Assembly: GCA_020186115.1 (NCBI GenBank)
Contig: WSYJ01000184.1
Location: forward strand, 415,001-479,000
Direction: 5' to 3'
Source: Histomonas meleagridis
Lineage: Eukaryota; Parabasalia; Tritrichomonadida; Dientamoebidae
Length of the DNA stretch: 64,000 bases
Each line of letters opens with the position of its first letter. Within the stretch, counting starts at the first letter, position 1. The notes below the pieces were generated by a model. It was given only the letters and a program-made list of their open reading frames with translations. It was not told the DNA's origin and searched no databases. Shown piece after piece: positions 29,676 to 39,421 of this stretch. The translations under genes and the position numbers were made by a program.

Positions 29676-30473
29676 ATGAATGACTTGCTACCAATTATAT
29701 CATCATTTATAATGTTTATATTGGGCCTTGCAGGGATTCTCATTACAAGACTGATTAAACACATTAATTGGTTTTATTCAATGTCATTTGTATCTGGATC
29801 ATTTTTTGGATTGACACTACTTCACTTTATTCCAGAAGCAGTGTTTTTTTTCAGAAATCAAAAGTACCCTATTTATTCATTTATTATTATAGGCATTTTT
29901 GCGTTTTTTTCACTTCTTGAATCTAAAAAGCCAAAAGAAAAATCATCAATAATATATATGGATATTAGCGAGATGATAAATCAACACTATGAATTAGTAC
30001 CATCCATTTTGATGCGAGTTTTAATTTCAATTTTTCTTTTTCTTCATTCTATTATCATTGGAATTGGAATCACACTCAATTTTGCAACTAGCACACTTAA
30101 CGCACAAATAATTATTGCTACAATTCTTGAAAGACTTTGTGATTCTTTTACATTTGCTGCATTTATTGGAAACAACAAAATAAATAAAGTTTTTTATTGG
30201 ATTTTAATGAGCCTTTATTGTTTGTCGACACCTGCTGCCATTATCGGATTTAATTATTCTAACACACATATAAAAATCAACGATAATCAGGATATAATAG
30301 GGGCCTTAGCTTCAGTTTCTGCAGGCGCGTATATTTTTGTTGGTGTTCTCTTCTGGAGGAAATGTTTTCTCGATCCATTTGAATTTAAGAAAAAAGAATA
30401 CATAGTAATCTCATTAATCTTTGCCTTCGGAATTATCATACATACACTAACATCAATCCCAAGCAAAAGTTAA
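29676..30473 (+). CDS. ZIP-family metal transporter (diverged)
   Basis: A 265-residue protein with eight hydrophobic segments, the ZIP topology. The family's TM2 motif is present as LHFIPEA. TM4 has HSIIIGIGIT, matching HS-x-x-(E/D)G-x-(A/S)-x-G with the acidic residue replaced by Ile. TM5 has ATILERLCDSFTFAA where ZIPs have HE-x-P-x-x-(A/L), so the His of the TM5 metal site is Leu while the Glu remains. The usual His-rich loop between TM3 and TM4 is absent and replaced by a short Lys/Glu/Ser loop. ZIPs move Zn, Fe or Mn into the cytosol. Loss of binuclear-site residues makes altered specificity or a non-canonical role possible. The stop reads TAAA. Confidence 0.75.
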   Translation: MNDLLPIISSFIMFILGLAGILITRLIKHINWFYSMSFVSGSFFGLTLLHFIPEAVFFFRNQKYPIYSFIIIGIFAFFSLLESKKPKEKSSIIYMDISEMINQHYELVPSILMRVLISIFLFLHSIIIGIGITLNFATSTLNAQIIIATILERLCDSFTFAAFIGNNKINKVFYWILMSLYCLSTPAAIIGFNYSNTHIKINDNQDIIGALASVSAGAYIFVGVLFWRKCFLDPFEFKKKEYIVISLIFAFGIIIHTLTSIPSKS

Positions 30474-30774
30474 AAAGATTTATTTTAGCAACAATCAAAA
30501 ACGATCAAACTAAATTGAATATATGTTCAAAAAGTTTTATCACGACGTTTTTACATTCAAATTATAACCAAATCAATGTTCGTTACAATAAAATACAACC
30601 GCAATTATTTTGGAGCCAAGAACCCATTCAAAAATTTAAAAGCAAAACACCAAAAATTGGTCTGGCTAAAAATACAATTATCTCAATAATTTAATAATAT
30701 AATCAATAAATATTAATATATGATATTTTAAATAATATGAGATACATTATTTATCAGTTCGCTGTGATAATTTT
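30474..30774. other. Intergenic, 300 bp
   Basis: AT-rich. No motif of the ACGGTT type lies within 40 bases of the next ATG. Nothing else is seen. Confidence 0.35.
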
Positions 30775-33700
30775 ATGAATACATTGATATTTTTCGATTT
30801 TGTCAATCTGACAAACAAAGTAATGATTCTTGTTTTCTTTTTAGCTTGTTCAGGCTTTGCTTTAGATATTTCAAGTGTACTTCCTTACCTGAATTTCAAC
30901 GCCACAATTAGTGACTATATTGAAAACGAGACAATGATTCCAATGGTAATTAATATTATTAAATCTTTAGCAAGTGATTACATAAATATTATACCAAACT
31001 TATTTTCAAATGAAACACGAAATATGTTATCACTCATTTCAAATTTATTAACTTACCCACAAATAAATCTTGCAGAAATGATTGGTTTTCCAATACAAGG
31101 ACTTCTATACGATGCTGTTTCATCAATTACAACAGAAATTTTTACAGGCTACTTTGGCAATTATGTGAATGATCTCTTAAACTATGTTAATAATAATTTT
31201 GAATCATTTAATTTTGCCAACTTTGTTGAATTTGCTTTTGGTTGCCCTGTGCCTCTTGAAAATTTGGTCAACTTATTCAATTTATTAACTAAACCAAATT
31301 ATACATTGAAGCAATTTAATGAATATTTGAATATTTCAACATATTTCGAACAAATTGCCTATAAAATGTCCACCTTTTCTGCTGAATCCCACATAAACAT
31401 CCATACATTATTAAGCATTTTAACTTCAGGCTATATCCCACAATTAATAACAAAATTTGCAAGTCCATATGTTGAAGCCATTGAACATCGAATTAATCTT
31501 TTCCAAGCTGAACTTGAATTCTATCATCTTACAATTGAAAATGTATCAGATATCATTTATTCTGAATTTTTATCGATTCAATCAATGCTTACATTCTACA
31601 AAGATATAATTAGCACATTAACCACACGACTCCCAACTAACATCCAATCCATTTTCCAAATTCTTCTTCCGATCCTAACAGACTCGTTCAATTTCACCGA
31701 ATACTTTACAACAACATATAATATACCAAAACAAATTCTTTATGTTGTTTTAGGGCAAATTGTTAATATAGACACAACGATTGATAGCATTGTTCAAATA
31801 GTTTCAATGATTAAAGGGAATTTAACAATATATACCAATTTTCAAGCACTTGTTAATGGATTTACGAATTTAATTAATGGATTAAACAATAAGGACACAG
31901 TTGTTTACCAATTAATTCGTGATTTCTTAAACGAAACAAACATTATGAATGCTCAATCATTTGATAAAATATTTAATATGCTTCCATTTATGACTCTAAG
32001 TCTTATTGATATGTTTTTTAATTATCTAAAAACAATTGTTAATTATTATAATAATGATTTACCATTCCGTGAATTTTTGGATTATTTAAAGATTAGTGAT
32101 ACTGAATATAAAGAGATAAACATAGAAGCAATTGATTCTTTATTAACAGGCACATTCCAATCAATCATTAGTAATTATATTGATTTAGATAAACTGAATA
32201 ATATTTTAGATCAAATTTTTTATTTAGCTAATTATTATATCAGTGTAATAAATGAAAACATTGGAGAAGAAACTAATCATAAGATGAAAGACTTTTTGAA
32301 TTTAATAATTGAAATTATACCAAAACTTAAGACAGATAGTTATAAAATTGTTAATTTGTTTGATGATATTTATCCAGATTCATCACGAATTTTATCAATA
32401 TATAAAGAAATTGGACTTAAAATTAATGATGGATCAAGTTTAAAACAAATTGCTGAAGTTGTTGATAAAAACTTTTGGGATCTTAGTACATCATTACAAA
32501 ATTTAGTTACTTCATTCGATGATACAAATGCACAAATAACACTGACTAATTTATATAAATTATTTGAAGTATCTGAAGAAAGTCATTATGAATTTAGTGT
32601 ATATAAAATTCAACAAACATTAACTTTAATTGGTAATATAATTTCACAATTAATTTCGAATCAAATGATAACTATTAATGAATTTCCATTATTTAATAGT
32701 ATAACACCACAACTTACATCGTTTTCAACACAATTTGTAACAACAATGAGTTCATCACCAAATGATTTCATTAAAACCATAACTGCTGGAGCAATTAATT
32801 TGGAAACTTTATATGAAAAATTAGTAATTTTATATAATAAAATTATAACAAATAATGAAATAGGTATTAATGATATCATTAAATTAATAAATGAAGAAAT
32901 AATACTACCAGAATATCGACATTACTTTAATATACAAATTGGATTATTACAAGGTAAATTAACATTAAATGATATAATTCGAATGAACACAACAAACTTT
33001 ACAGCAGAACAATTTGAAAATTTAGTTCATTCATTTGCTAGTGAAGAAGAAAATTTAATACCAGAATTTATCCCGGAAGAAGATAAACAAAATGCATTAT
33101 ATGCATTAGGTAATATGACTGGTGAAATTAATTTAGTTGAAATCTTAGGATTACAATCAATGACAAGTTTTATCGGATCAATATCAACATTAGTTACAGC
33201 AATGATTAATGATGATATTACAATGATCTTTAATTTAAACACAACAAATGTTCAATCATTTGTAAGTTATTTCTTAAGTTCATTATCAAACTTTAATATT
33301 GGAAGAGCATTTTCATCAATTGGAATTCAAGTTAATTTTAGTAACATTGAATGTTTAATTAAATTATTAACTAATGAAACATATCCAATCATTAAATTTA
33401 ATAATGATATAGGTGATTTAGAAACATATTATCAACCAATCATACAATTAGCTAAAGAATTTACTGCGGATACACCAATTAATAAAGATTTAATATTACC
33501 AATAATATTATCAGGTTATTTGACAGAAGTAATTAATGAATTTATAGATCCTTATGTAATACCTATACAACAAATATTCCAAATAATATCAAATGTATTT
33601 AACTTTGATGAAGTTCCAGTTTATTTAAGAATCCAAAAAATCCAAAATAATGTTGTTGAATTATTACGATTTTTAGTTACAATGTTACCACCAGAACTTA

Positions 33701-35697
33701 CAGATACTATAAATTATGTAATTGATTTTCTAGCAGATGATTTAAATGTTTTAACATTATTAGAAAGTTATAATATAACACGTAATATTACACAACCAAT
33801 ATTTTATATATTATGTTCATGTTTTGAAACTACTATCGATGGAATTATTGAAATAGCTTCTAATTATGGATTAGTTAATATGACAATATATCAACAAATT
33901 AAACAAGGAATATTATTAGGTATATTAATATTACCAAGTAGTTCATTAACAGATTTGACAAATCTTATATTAACAGAATTTAATGTTACTATTAATTCGA
34001 AAGATATATTAGATAATATATTTTCATTTATATTAGAAAATAATCAAATAATATCAATCATTGATAGTTTAACTGGTTTTATTACACAATTAAAACAAAT
34101 ATATGAAACTAATGTACCATTTTCAGAGATATTTTATATAAATATTTCACAATTTTTACCGATTGATATTGATTTATCACAAATAAATATTGAACAATAT
34201 TTACCAATTTTACAACAAATGATTAAAAGTTTTCCATTCCAAGAAATATTACGATTTATAGGAATTGATACTTCATTTAATTCCTTATTAAAGTTATTAT
34301 ATAATTTAGGTTATATGATATCACCAATAATACCACAAGATAAAATTAATCAATTTTATCATAATATTAACTTATTAAATAATGAAACAACTACAATTAG
34401 TAATGTATTAGATTGGATAACTAATGATGGATCACGATTATTAGATATATTAATACAAATAATAGCTGATTATTTAACAAATAAATCATTTAAAGATATA
34501 ATTACAAATATTGATAAACGATTTTGGAATGCAACAAATACAATTGAAACTATAATATATCATAATCCTACAATACCACAACTTATATCATCATTTAATA
34601 CAGCTGATAATCCATATGAATTTAATATAAACAAAATCATAAATCCATTTAACTCAATTATCAATTATTTGACTGAATTTTATTCACAAAGTTCTACAAA
34701 TTATATCATCCAAAACTTACCAAACTCAGAAAACATTGTCCAATTTATATATAATTTACCAAAAGTATTTTCGATGACTATTGATGATGGAATTAATTAT
34801 ATAACTAATAATAAATTAAAAGGTAATATTGAAGCAATACGTATTACGTCATATAAAATTCGAAATAATGAAGGAGTCGGAATTACTGAATTAGCAAACA
34901 TATTACGTGGCGTAATATTATATCGACCAACTGATAAAATACAAACAATTAAATCAGTATATGAAATACCTAAACTTGAATTAGCGACACCTGATACAAC
35001 GACTTTACTTACAATATATAATAGTAATAATGATAACAAAGTACCGATTGTTGTTAATGATTTAATAATTCGACCTTCGACAACTATAAATACAATAAAT
35101 TTACAAATTATTAATACACTTTCAATTGAATCGAATTCATTAATTAGTCCATATGATGTAACTAATGATTATATTAATATTAATAATAATATGATAAATA
35201 TTACAACTACTTATTCATCAACAATTAATTTGGGTAATTCTAATGTTAATAATATACCAAAAATATTTAAAGTAATTATAAATGTAAATAATTTTAATGA
35301 TGATCAAATCGTTAATGAATTTAATGGTGGTAAATTATTAGTGAATAGTAATAATAATCAAATTAATGTAAATCAATGGATTAATAACTCAGTTTTGGAT
35401 ATTATAAAACAAAATAATTCAAAGAGTGAATTTAATATTGTGACAAAAGATAATAAAATTTATATAACTTCAAGTTTGACACCGGAAATAATCGATGAAA
35501 TTGTTGATGAAAGTGAAGGACTAAGTGATGGAGCTATCGCTGGAATTGTAATCGCTGTCGTGGTAGTGGTAATTGTTATCATTGTCGGAATTGTATGCGG
35601 CGTAAAGAGAAGTGGAAAGAATAAAGTCGACTCAATGTCTTCGATATCTTCACTAAGCGAAGAAGAAATCAATGGTGAAGACGAAGACGAAATGTGA
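30775..35697 (+). CDS. Large type I membrane protein made of two homologous ~690-aa halves
   Basis: 1640 residues. A signal peptide lies at the N-terminus. ATG 30775 gives a short leader, while the in-frame ATG at 30823 (MILVFFLACSGFA) is an equally good signal start. The ectodomain is Leu/Ile/Asn-rich and helical, with very many N-x-S/T sequons. Two halves align at an offset of about 690 residues: LTSGYIPQLI (about 220) with ILSGYLTEVI (about 915), and VDKNFWD (about 565) with IDKRFWN (about 1245). Residues about 1390-1570 form a non-repeated Thr/Asn-rich stalk. A transmembrane helix follows at about 1587-1608 (GAIAGIVIAVVVVVIVI), then an acidic Ser/Glu cytoplasmic tail. This is the architecture of trichomonad surface proteins, but the ectodomain matches no family I know. 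Codons are strongly A/T-biased. Confidence 0.8.
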   Translation: MNTLIFFDFVNLTNKVMILVFFLACSGFALDISSVLPYLNFNATISDYIENETMIPMVINIIKSLASDYINIIPNLFSNETRNMLSLISNLLTYPQINLAEMIGFPIQGLLYDAVSSITTEIFTGYFGNYVNDLLNYVNNNFESFNFANFVEFAFGCPVPLENLVNLFNLLTKPNYTLKQFNEYLNISTYFEQIAYKMSTFSAESHINIHTLLSILTSGYIPQLITKFASPYVEAIEHRINLFQAELEFYHLTIENVSDIIYSEFLSIQSMLTFYKDIISTLTTRLPTNIQSIFQILLPILTDSFNFTEYFTTTYNIPKQILYVVLGQIVNIDTTIDSIVQIVSMIKGNLTIYTNFQALVNGFTNLINGLNNKDTVVYQLIRDFLNETNIMNAQSFDKIFNMLPFMTLSLIDMFFNYLKTIVNYYNNDLPFREFLDYLKISDTEYKEINIEAIDSLLTGTFQSIISNYIDLDKLNNILDQIFYLANYYISVINENIGEETNHKMKDFLNLIIEIIPKLKTDSYKIVNLFDDIYPDSSRILSIYKEIGLKINDGSSLKQIAEVVDKNFWDLSTSLQNLVTSFDDTNAQITLTNLYKLFEVSEESHYEFSVYKIQQTLTLIGNIISQLISNQMITINEFPLFNSITPQLTSFSTQFVTTMSSSPNDFIKTITAGAINLETLYEKLVILYNKIITNNEIGINDIIKLINEEIILPEYRHYFNIQIGLLQGKLTLNDIIRMNTTNFTAEQFENLVHSFASEEENLIPEFIPEEDKQNALYALGNMTGEINLVEILGLQSMTSFIGSISTLVTAMINDDITMIFNLNTTNVQSFVSYFLSSLSNFNIGRAFSSIGIQVNFSNIECLIKLLTNETYPIIKFNNDIGDLETYYQPIIQLAKEFTADTPINKDLILPIILSGYLTEVINEFIDPYVIPIQQIFQIISNVFNFDEVPVYLRIQKIQNNVVELLRFLVTMLPPELTDTINYVIDFLADDLNVLTLLESYNITRNITQPIFYILCSCFETTIDGIIEIASNYGLVNMTIYQQIKQGILLGILILPSSSLTDLTNLILTEFNVTINSKDILDNIFSFILENNQIISIIDSLTGFITQLKQIYETNVPFSEIFYINISQFLPIDIDLSQINIEQYLPILQQMIKSFPFQEILRFIGIDTSFNSLLKLLYNLGYMISPIIPQDKINQFYHNINLLNNETTTISNVLDWITNDGSRLLDILIQIIADYLTNKSFKDIITNIDKRFWNATNTIETIIYHNPTIPQLISSFNTADNPYEFNINKIINPFNSIINYLTEFYSQSSTNYIIQNLPNSENIVQFIYNLPKVFSMTIDDGINYITNNKLKGNIEAIRITSYKIRNNEGVGITELANILRGVILYRPTDKIQTIKSVYEIPKLELATPDTTTLLTIYNSNNDNKVPIVVNDLIIRPSTTINTINLQIINTLSIESNSLISPYDVTNDYININNNMINITTTYSSTINLGNSNVNNIPKIFKVIINVNNFNDDQIVNEFNGGKLLVNSNNNQINVNQWINNSVLDIIKQNNSKSEFNIVTKDNKIYITSSLTPEIIDEIVDESEGLSDGAIAGIVIAVVVVVIVIIVGIVCGVKRSGKNKVDSMSSISSLSEEEINGEDEDEM

Positions 35698-37761
35698 TGT
35701 AAAATAGTGTGAAATGGAACTTAATAAAATCGATTTGCAATATATGAAATTTCATATTTATAATGTGCAGAAAATGAATTTAATTTTAATTTAGAGCATT
35801 AAATTGCACAAATTTATGCTATAAGTCAAAATGATATCAAGCGCAAAGTTAATTTTGCACAACAAGAATGCACAGCAATAAGAAATTTTTAAATTAAACT
35901 CATTGAGATATAGATATAATATTATAAAAAAGATAAGAGTATAATAGAAAAATATCGGGAGTGAGAAAGTTAGTTATTGTGTTAATTTCAAGAAAACGAG
36001 TGATCCTACATAGTTTGAAATGCTTTGATCAACATATAGATGATGTTTTAATCCAAAATAAAATAACAACGTAATCCTTTTTTCCTCGGTTTGCTTGGTT
36101 TTAGGATCCATATCTCTCAATATTCTAACATTGGCAGAAAATGCTTCAGTGATCCCTATGTTCACGTTTGCTGATGTTTGAATGTGTTACTGCAAATTCT
36201 TCACTTCATCTAATTAAAAACATGTTTATTAATAAACATACATTAATTCATAAAACAATCGGAACACTAACTCGTTTTTTGCTTCTGAAATGTCGCAACA
36301 ACGCATTTGGGTTCCTGCTAAAGTTGAACGATCACTCATTAAAGAATACACAATTATAAAACAATTTCCTTACTTACAAAACATATTATAAAAATGACCA
36401 ACACATCCAGTGTCAATAATATTAAGTTTTGTAACACCACCGTAAACTGACTTATTATTTGTATTTATAATGGTTTTTTATTGTACAAAATCTTAAAAAA
36501 TCGATCTTCTACAAGACAAATTATCACCAAGGATTCGCTTCCACCGTTTAATGTGAGCATGGCATGCCATGCATTTTTTGCATTTATGTCTTCTTTTGAC
36601 TCTGTTCAAATATTAAATAAACAACATACCATATGAAAGTTATAAACATCTAATTATCCAGAATATCGATTTAATAATTTCTCATAAAAATCAAGAATAT
36701 AATAGTTCATGGCATTTTAAGTTTATAAAAAATAAATTTAGAAAAATGTCAAGCTTTACATGGTTTTTATAAGACACTGTCAACCAACTTTTCCTCTTAT
36801 AGATTTCTTTTTAATTTTAATTGTATTTAATACATTTCGGATTTTATCATATAAGGATAGTAGACAAATTTTTATGAAGATATAATAATTTTTTTAAAAT
36901 TTCCTTTTAATTTAGTCACTTTCTATTTAAATTCATGTACGATACAATACACAAACGGTCATCTAAGCAAAGACTGGACGTACCAAATAACATCTAAACC
37001 AGTATATACAAGTATTGTTGAAAAAATGTTTATAACATTTTTATCTTCTGTTTAACATTGTGATTCTTTTTTGTGAGTATCGCTCCTCGTGGCGGAACGA
37101 ATCTTGATGGATTTATAACCGCAAAATGAATTCAAAAAGTTTTTTTTCTTCTTTGGCTAGAGCCTCCAATAATGAATAAATTGTTTCTAGAATTATTATA
37201 TTTATAGAACAAATAAATTATAGAAAATTGCAAAGACAGATTTTTGAATTTTTGCTCTGCATTTTGAAATTTTGAAGATTGCTCATAAAAAAATAAGATC
37301 ACAAAATTTGGGTAAGGTAATTCTATTGAATATGATATACTTATTTATATTTCTTTAAATTTAGTTCAGTGAAAAATGAAAAAAATTGGTTTTCTGATTT
37401 GAAACGACCGTTTATTTGGTTGACAGCGTCAGAAAATCTTGTTTTTATAAAACCTACTTCTGAAACACTTAAATTCTTGAATCCTTAATAAATATTACCA
37501 TGTTTCATTCAAAAAAATGATTTTTAAACTTTTTATTATGGAAATATATCTTTATTTTTTAATTCTGTTTTGTGACGTTGTTTTAATCCTTTTTTTCACT
37601 GGGACTTTTTTATTAAGTTCGCCTCAATCTGCTCATATTACCACAATTTCCATTCAAAAAGTTGCATCACATGACTCACAAAAATTTCATAATGGTGTCA
37701 CCATTTATCTCAAAAAGTTGAATGGCTTAAATTCAATTTTTTTTAGGTTTTAGTTAACCAA
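35698..37761. other. Long intergenic, 2.1 kb, with possible gene debris at about 35970-36610
   Basis: Several short frames occur without a credible start or promoter. On the minus strand, 36493-36610 encodes a Cys/His cluster (HKCKKCMACHAHIKRW), and 35974-36165 is open. These might be debris of a zinc-finger or transposase gene, but I cannot name it. 37517-37753 on the plus strand is open for 78 codons and reads as low-complexity hydrophobic sequence. A more complex patch lies near 37075-37130. No tRNA was recognised. Confidence 0.35.
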
Positions 37762-38913
37762 ATGGAAGGGAACATCATCCCGCTGAAGTGTTCATCAATG
37801 CAATATGAATGGGGTAAAAAGGGAAGTGAATCACTTGTATTCCAATTGCTGAAAGGTGAAGATAATGCAACTTTATCAGAATCTTTACCATATGCAGAAC
37901 TTTGGATGGGAAATCATCCAAAAGCCCCTTCAAGGACACAAGAGGGGAAAACAATATCAGAAATTGAAGGGTGTAGTGAACTTCCTTTTCTTTTCAAAGT
38001 TCTTAGTATCAAAAAACCATTGTCTATCCAGGTTCATCCAAACAAAGAAACATCTACAAGGCTTCATGATGAAGATCCAGAGAATTATCCTGACGCCAAC
38101 CACAAACCAGAAATGGGATATTTTGTATCAAAAACAAAGTTATTATATGGCTTTCGCCCATATAATGAGATAGTAGATTTTTTCAATCGTGTTCCAGAAT
38201 TTCATGACCTTATTGAACCATCTATTCTCCAACAATTCATAGACAATCCTTCACCGAATACATTGAAAGAAGTTTTATTCAGATTCTTCCACAAAAAGAG
38301 CGGCAACATGCCAACTATGATACATCACTTTCTTGAAAATCTTGAAAAGTATAATCTTGATCAAGAAATAGTTGATACCATAAAATCAATTTCTTTTCAT
38401 TTTCCAGTTGATATCGGCATATTTACACCTCTCATTATGAACATTGTCGTTGGCGAACCCGGTACTGCTCTTTTTATTCCCACTGGTGTTATTCATTCAT
38501 ACATCTATGGTGATCTTATTGAAGTAATGTCACTTAGTGACAACGTTATTCGTGCTGCAATGACACCTAAACACATAGACGTTGACGTCCTCCTCAGCGT
38601 CCTTAACTTCGAACCTACTCCGATTCATTGGGTGGAACCGTTTTGCACCACCCCAAATTCCCAACTTTTCTTTCCTCCGTTGGAGCCAAGCGACTTCATT
38701 CTTGGGTCACATAAACTTGGGGCAGGAGAAGCACAGAACTTACCAGAACTATTAAATGAGTCGATATTGTTGGTTTTAAATGGAACATGTAGAATTAGTG
38801 GAAACGAATATGTTGCTGGATCAGTACTTCTTGGACTAAAGAATGCAAAAGTTTGTATTGAAGCACTCACTGATTGTCATGTCCTGATCTGTACACATAC
38901 GAAGGTGAAATAA
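37762..38913 (+). CDS. Mannose-6-phosphate isomerase (type I PMI)
   Basis: A 383-residue cupin enzyme of normal type I length. Zinc ligands are visible: Gln90 and His92 in QVHPNKE, Glu117 in HKPEMGY, and His245 in GVIHSYIYGD. The catalytic-loop arginine is present in DNVIRAAMTPKHIDV (family DNVVRAGLTPK). The N-terminus (PLKCSSMQYEWGKKGSES) matches the family's NYAWG start, and AELWMGNHPKAPS is the substrate-side motif. It interconverts fructose-6-phosphate and mannose-6-phosphate in the cytosol. It feeds GDP-mannose for N-glycans, GPI-like anchors and the lipoglycan coat of trichomonads. The ATG follows TTAACCAA directly. The TAA stop is followed by T, not A. Confidence 0.95.
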   Translation: MEGNIIPLKCSSMQYEWGKKGSESLVFQLLKGEDNATLSESLPYAELWMGNHPKAPSRTQEGKTISEIEGCSELPFLFKVLSIKKPLSIQVHPNKETSTRLHDEDPENYPDANHKPEMGYFVSKTKLLYGFRPYNEIVDFFNRVPEFHDLIEPSILQQFIDNPSPNTLKEVLFRFFHKKSGNMPTMIHHFLENLEKYNLDQEIVDTIKSISFHFPVDIGIFTPLIMNIVVGEPGTALFIPTGVIHSYIYGDLIEVMSLSDNVIRAAMTPKHIDVDVLLSVLNFEPTPIHWVEPFCTTPNSQLFFPPLEPSDFILGSHKLGAGEAQNLPELLNESILLVLNGTCRISGNEYVAGSVLLGLKNAKVCIEALTDCHVLICTHTKVK

Positions 38914-39421
38914 TTTGTACAATCACAAATTAATAGGACAATATTTGACTTCTGTTTTGATGATAAAATCAAAATTAATAGTAAAACTGTCTCCTAATTT
39001 TTCTTATTCGGGAATCACATTATATTCATCATTTTTGTAAAACAAATTGCTTTAAAAAAAAAAAAAAAAACTGGTTCAAATAATTCGGCATTAATAAACT
39101 TGTCAATTTTGACATGTCTACAAAAATCCTTCTCAATTTTCAATACTTTATAATGCCGAATTATTTGAACCAGTTTAATAATAAATTGATAATGTTGTTT
39201 TTGAAACGAATATATAATTTATGAGTAAACGAAAGCCTTGCAAGGCTACTTCACTGTAACACAAATAATTTTCAGAAATCTATAAGTTCTTTGAATTTGT
39301 TCGAAACAGGACATTTGAATGATAGAAATCACTAGTGTTTTGTGTAAAAGTGGAAATGATCGTTTTTTCCACAATTCAAAAGCTTTGAAATGGCATTTTT
39401 TGAAAACATCTATTTTTTATC
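38914..39421. other. Intergenic, 500 bp, containing the inverted repeat at 39068-39176
   Basis: AT-rich, with a poly-A run immediately before the inverted repeat. Apart from that repeat nothing was recognised. Confidence 0.4.
39068..39176. repeat. 109-bp element with perfect 26-bp terminal inverted repeats (MITE-like)
   Basis: The left arm at 39068-39093 reads AAACTGGTTCAAATAATTCG and continues to ATTA. It is perfectly complementary to the right arm at 39151-39176, which ends ATTTGAACCAGTTT. The 57-base interior is AT-rich, carries a small TGTCAATTTTGACA palindrome and has no ORF. The left end abuts a poly-A tract. It could be a miniature DNA transposon, a solo terminus pair or a long hairpin RNA. 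No target-site duplication can be defined clearly beside the A tract. Confidence 0.75.

Noticed and set aside
37517..37753. 78-codon ORF upstream of phosphomannose isomerase
   Set aside because: Low-complexity hydrophobic product ending just before the next gene, with no family resemblance; best seen as intergenic.
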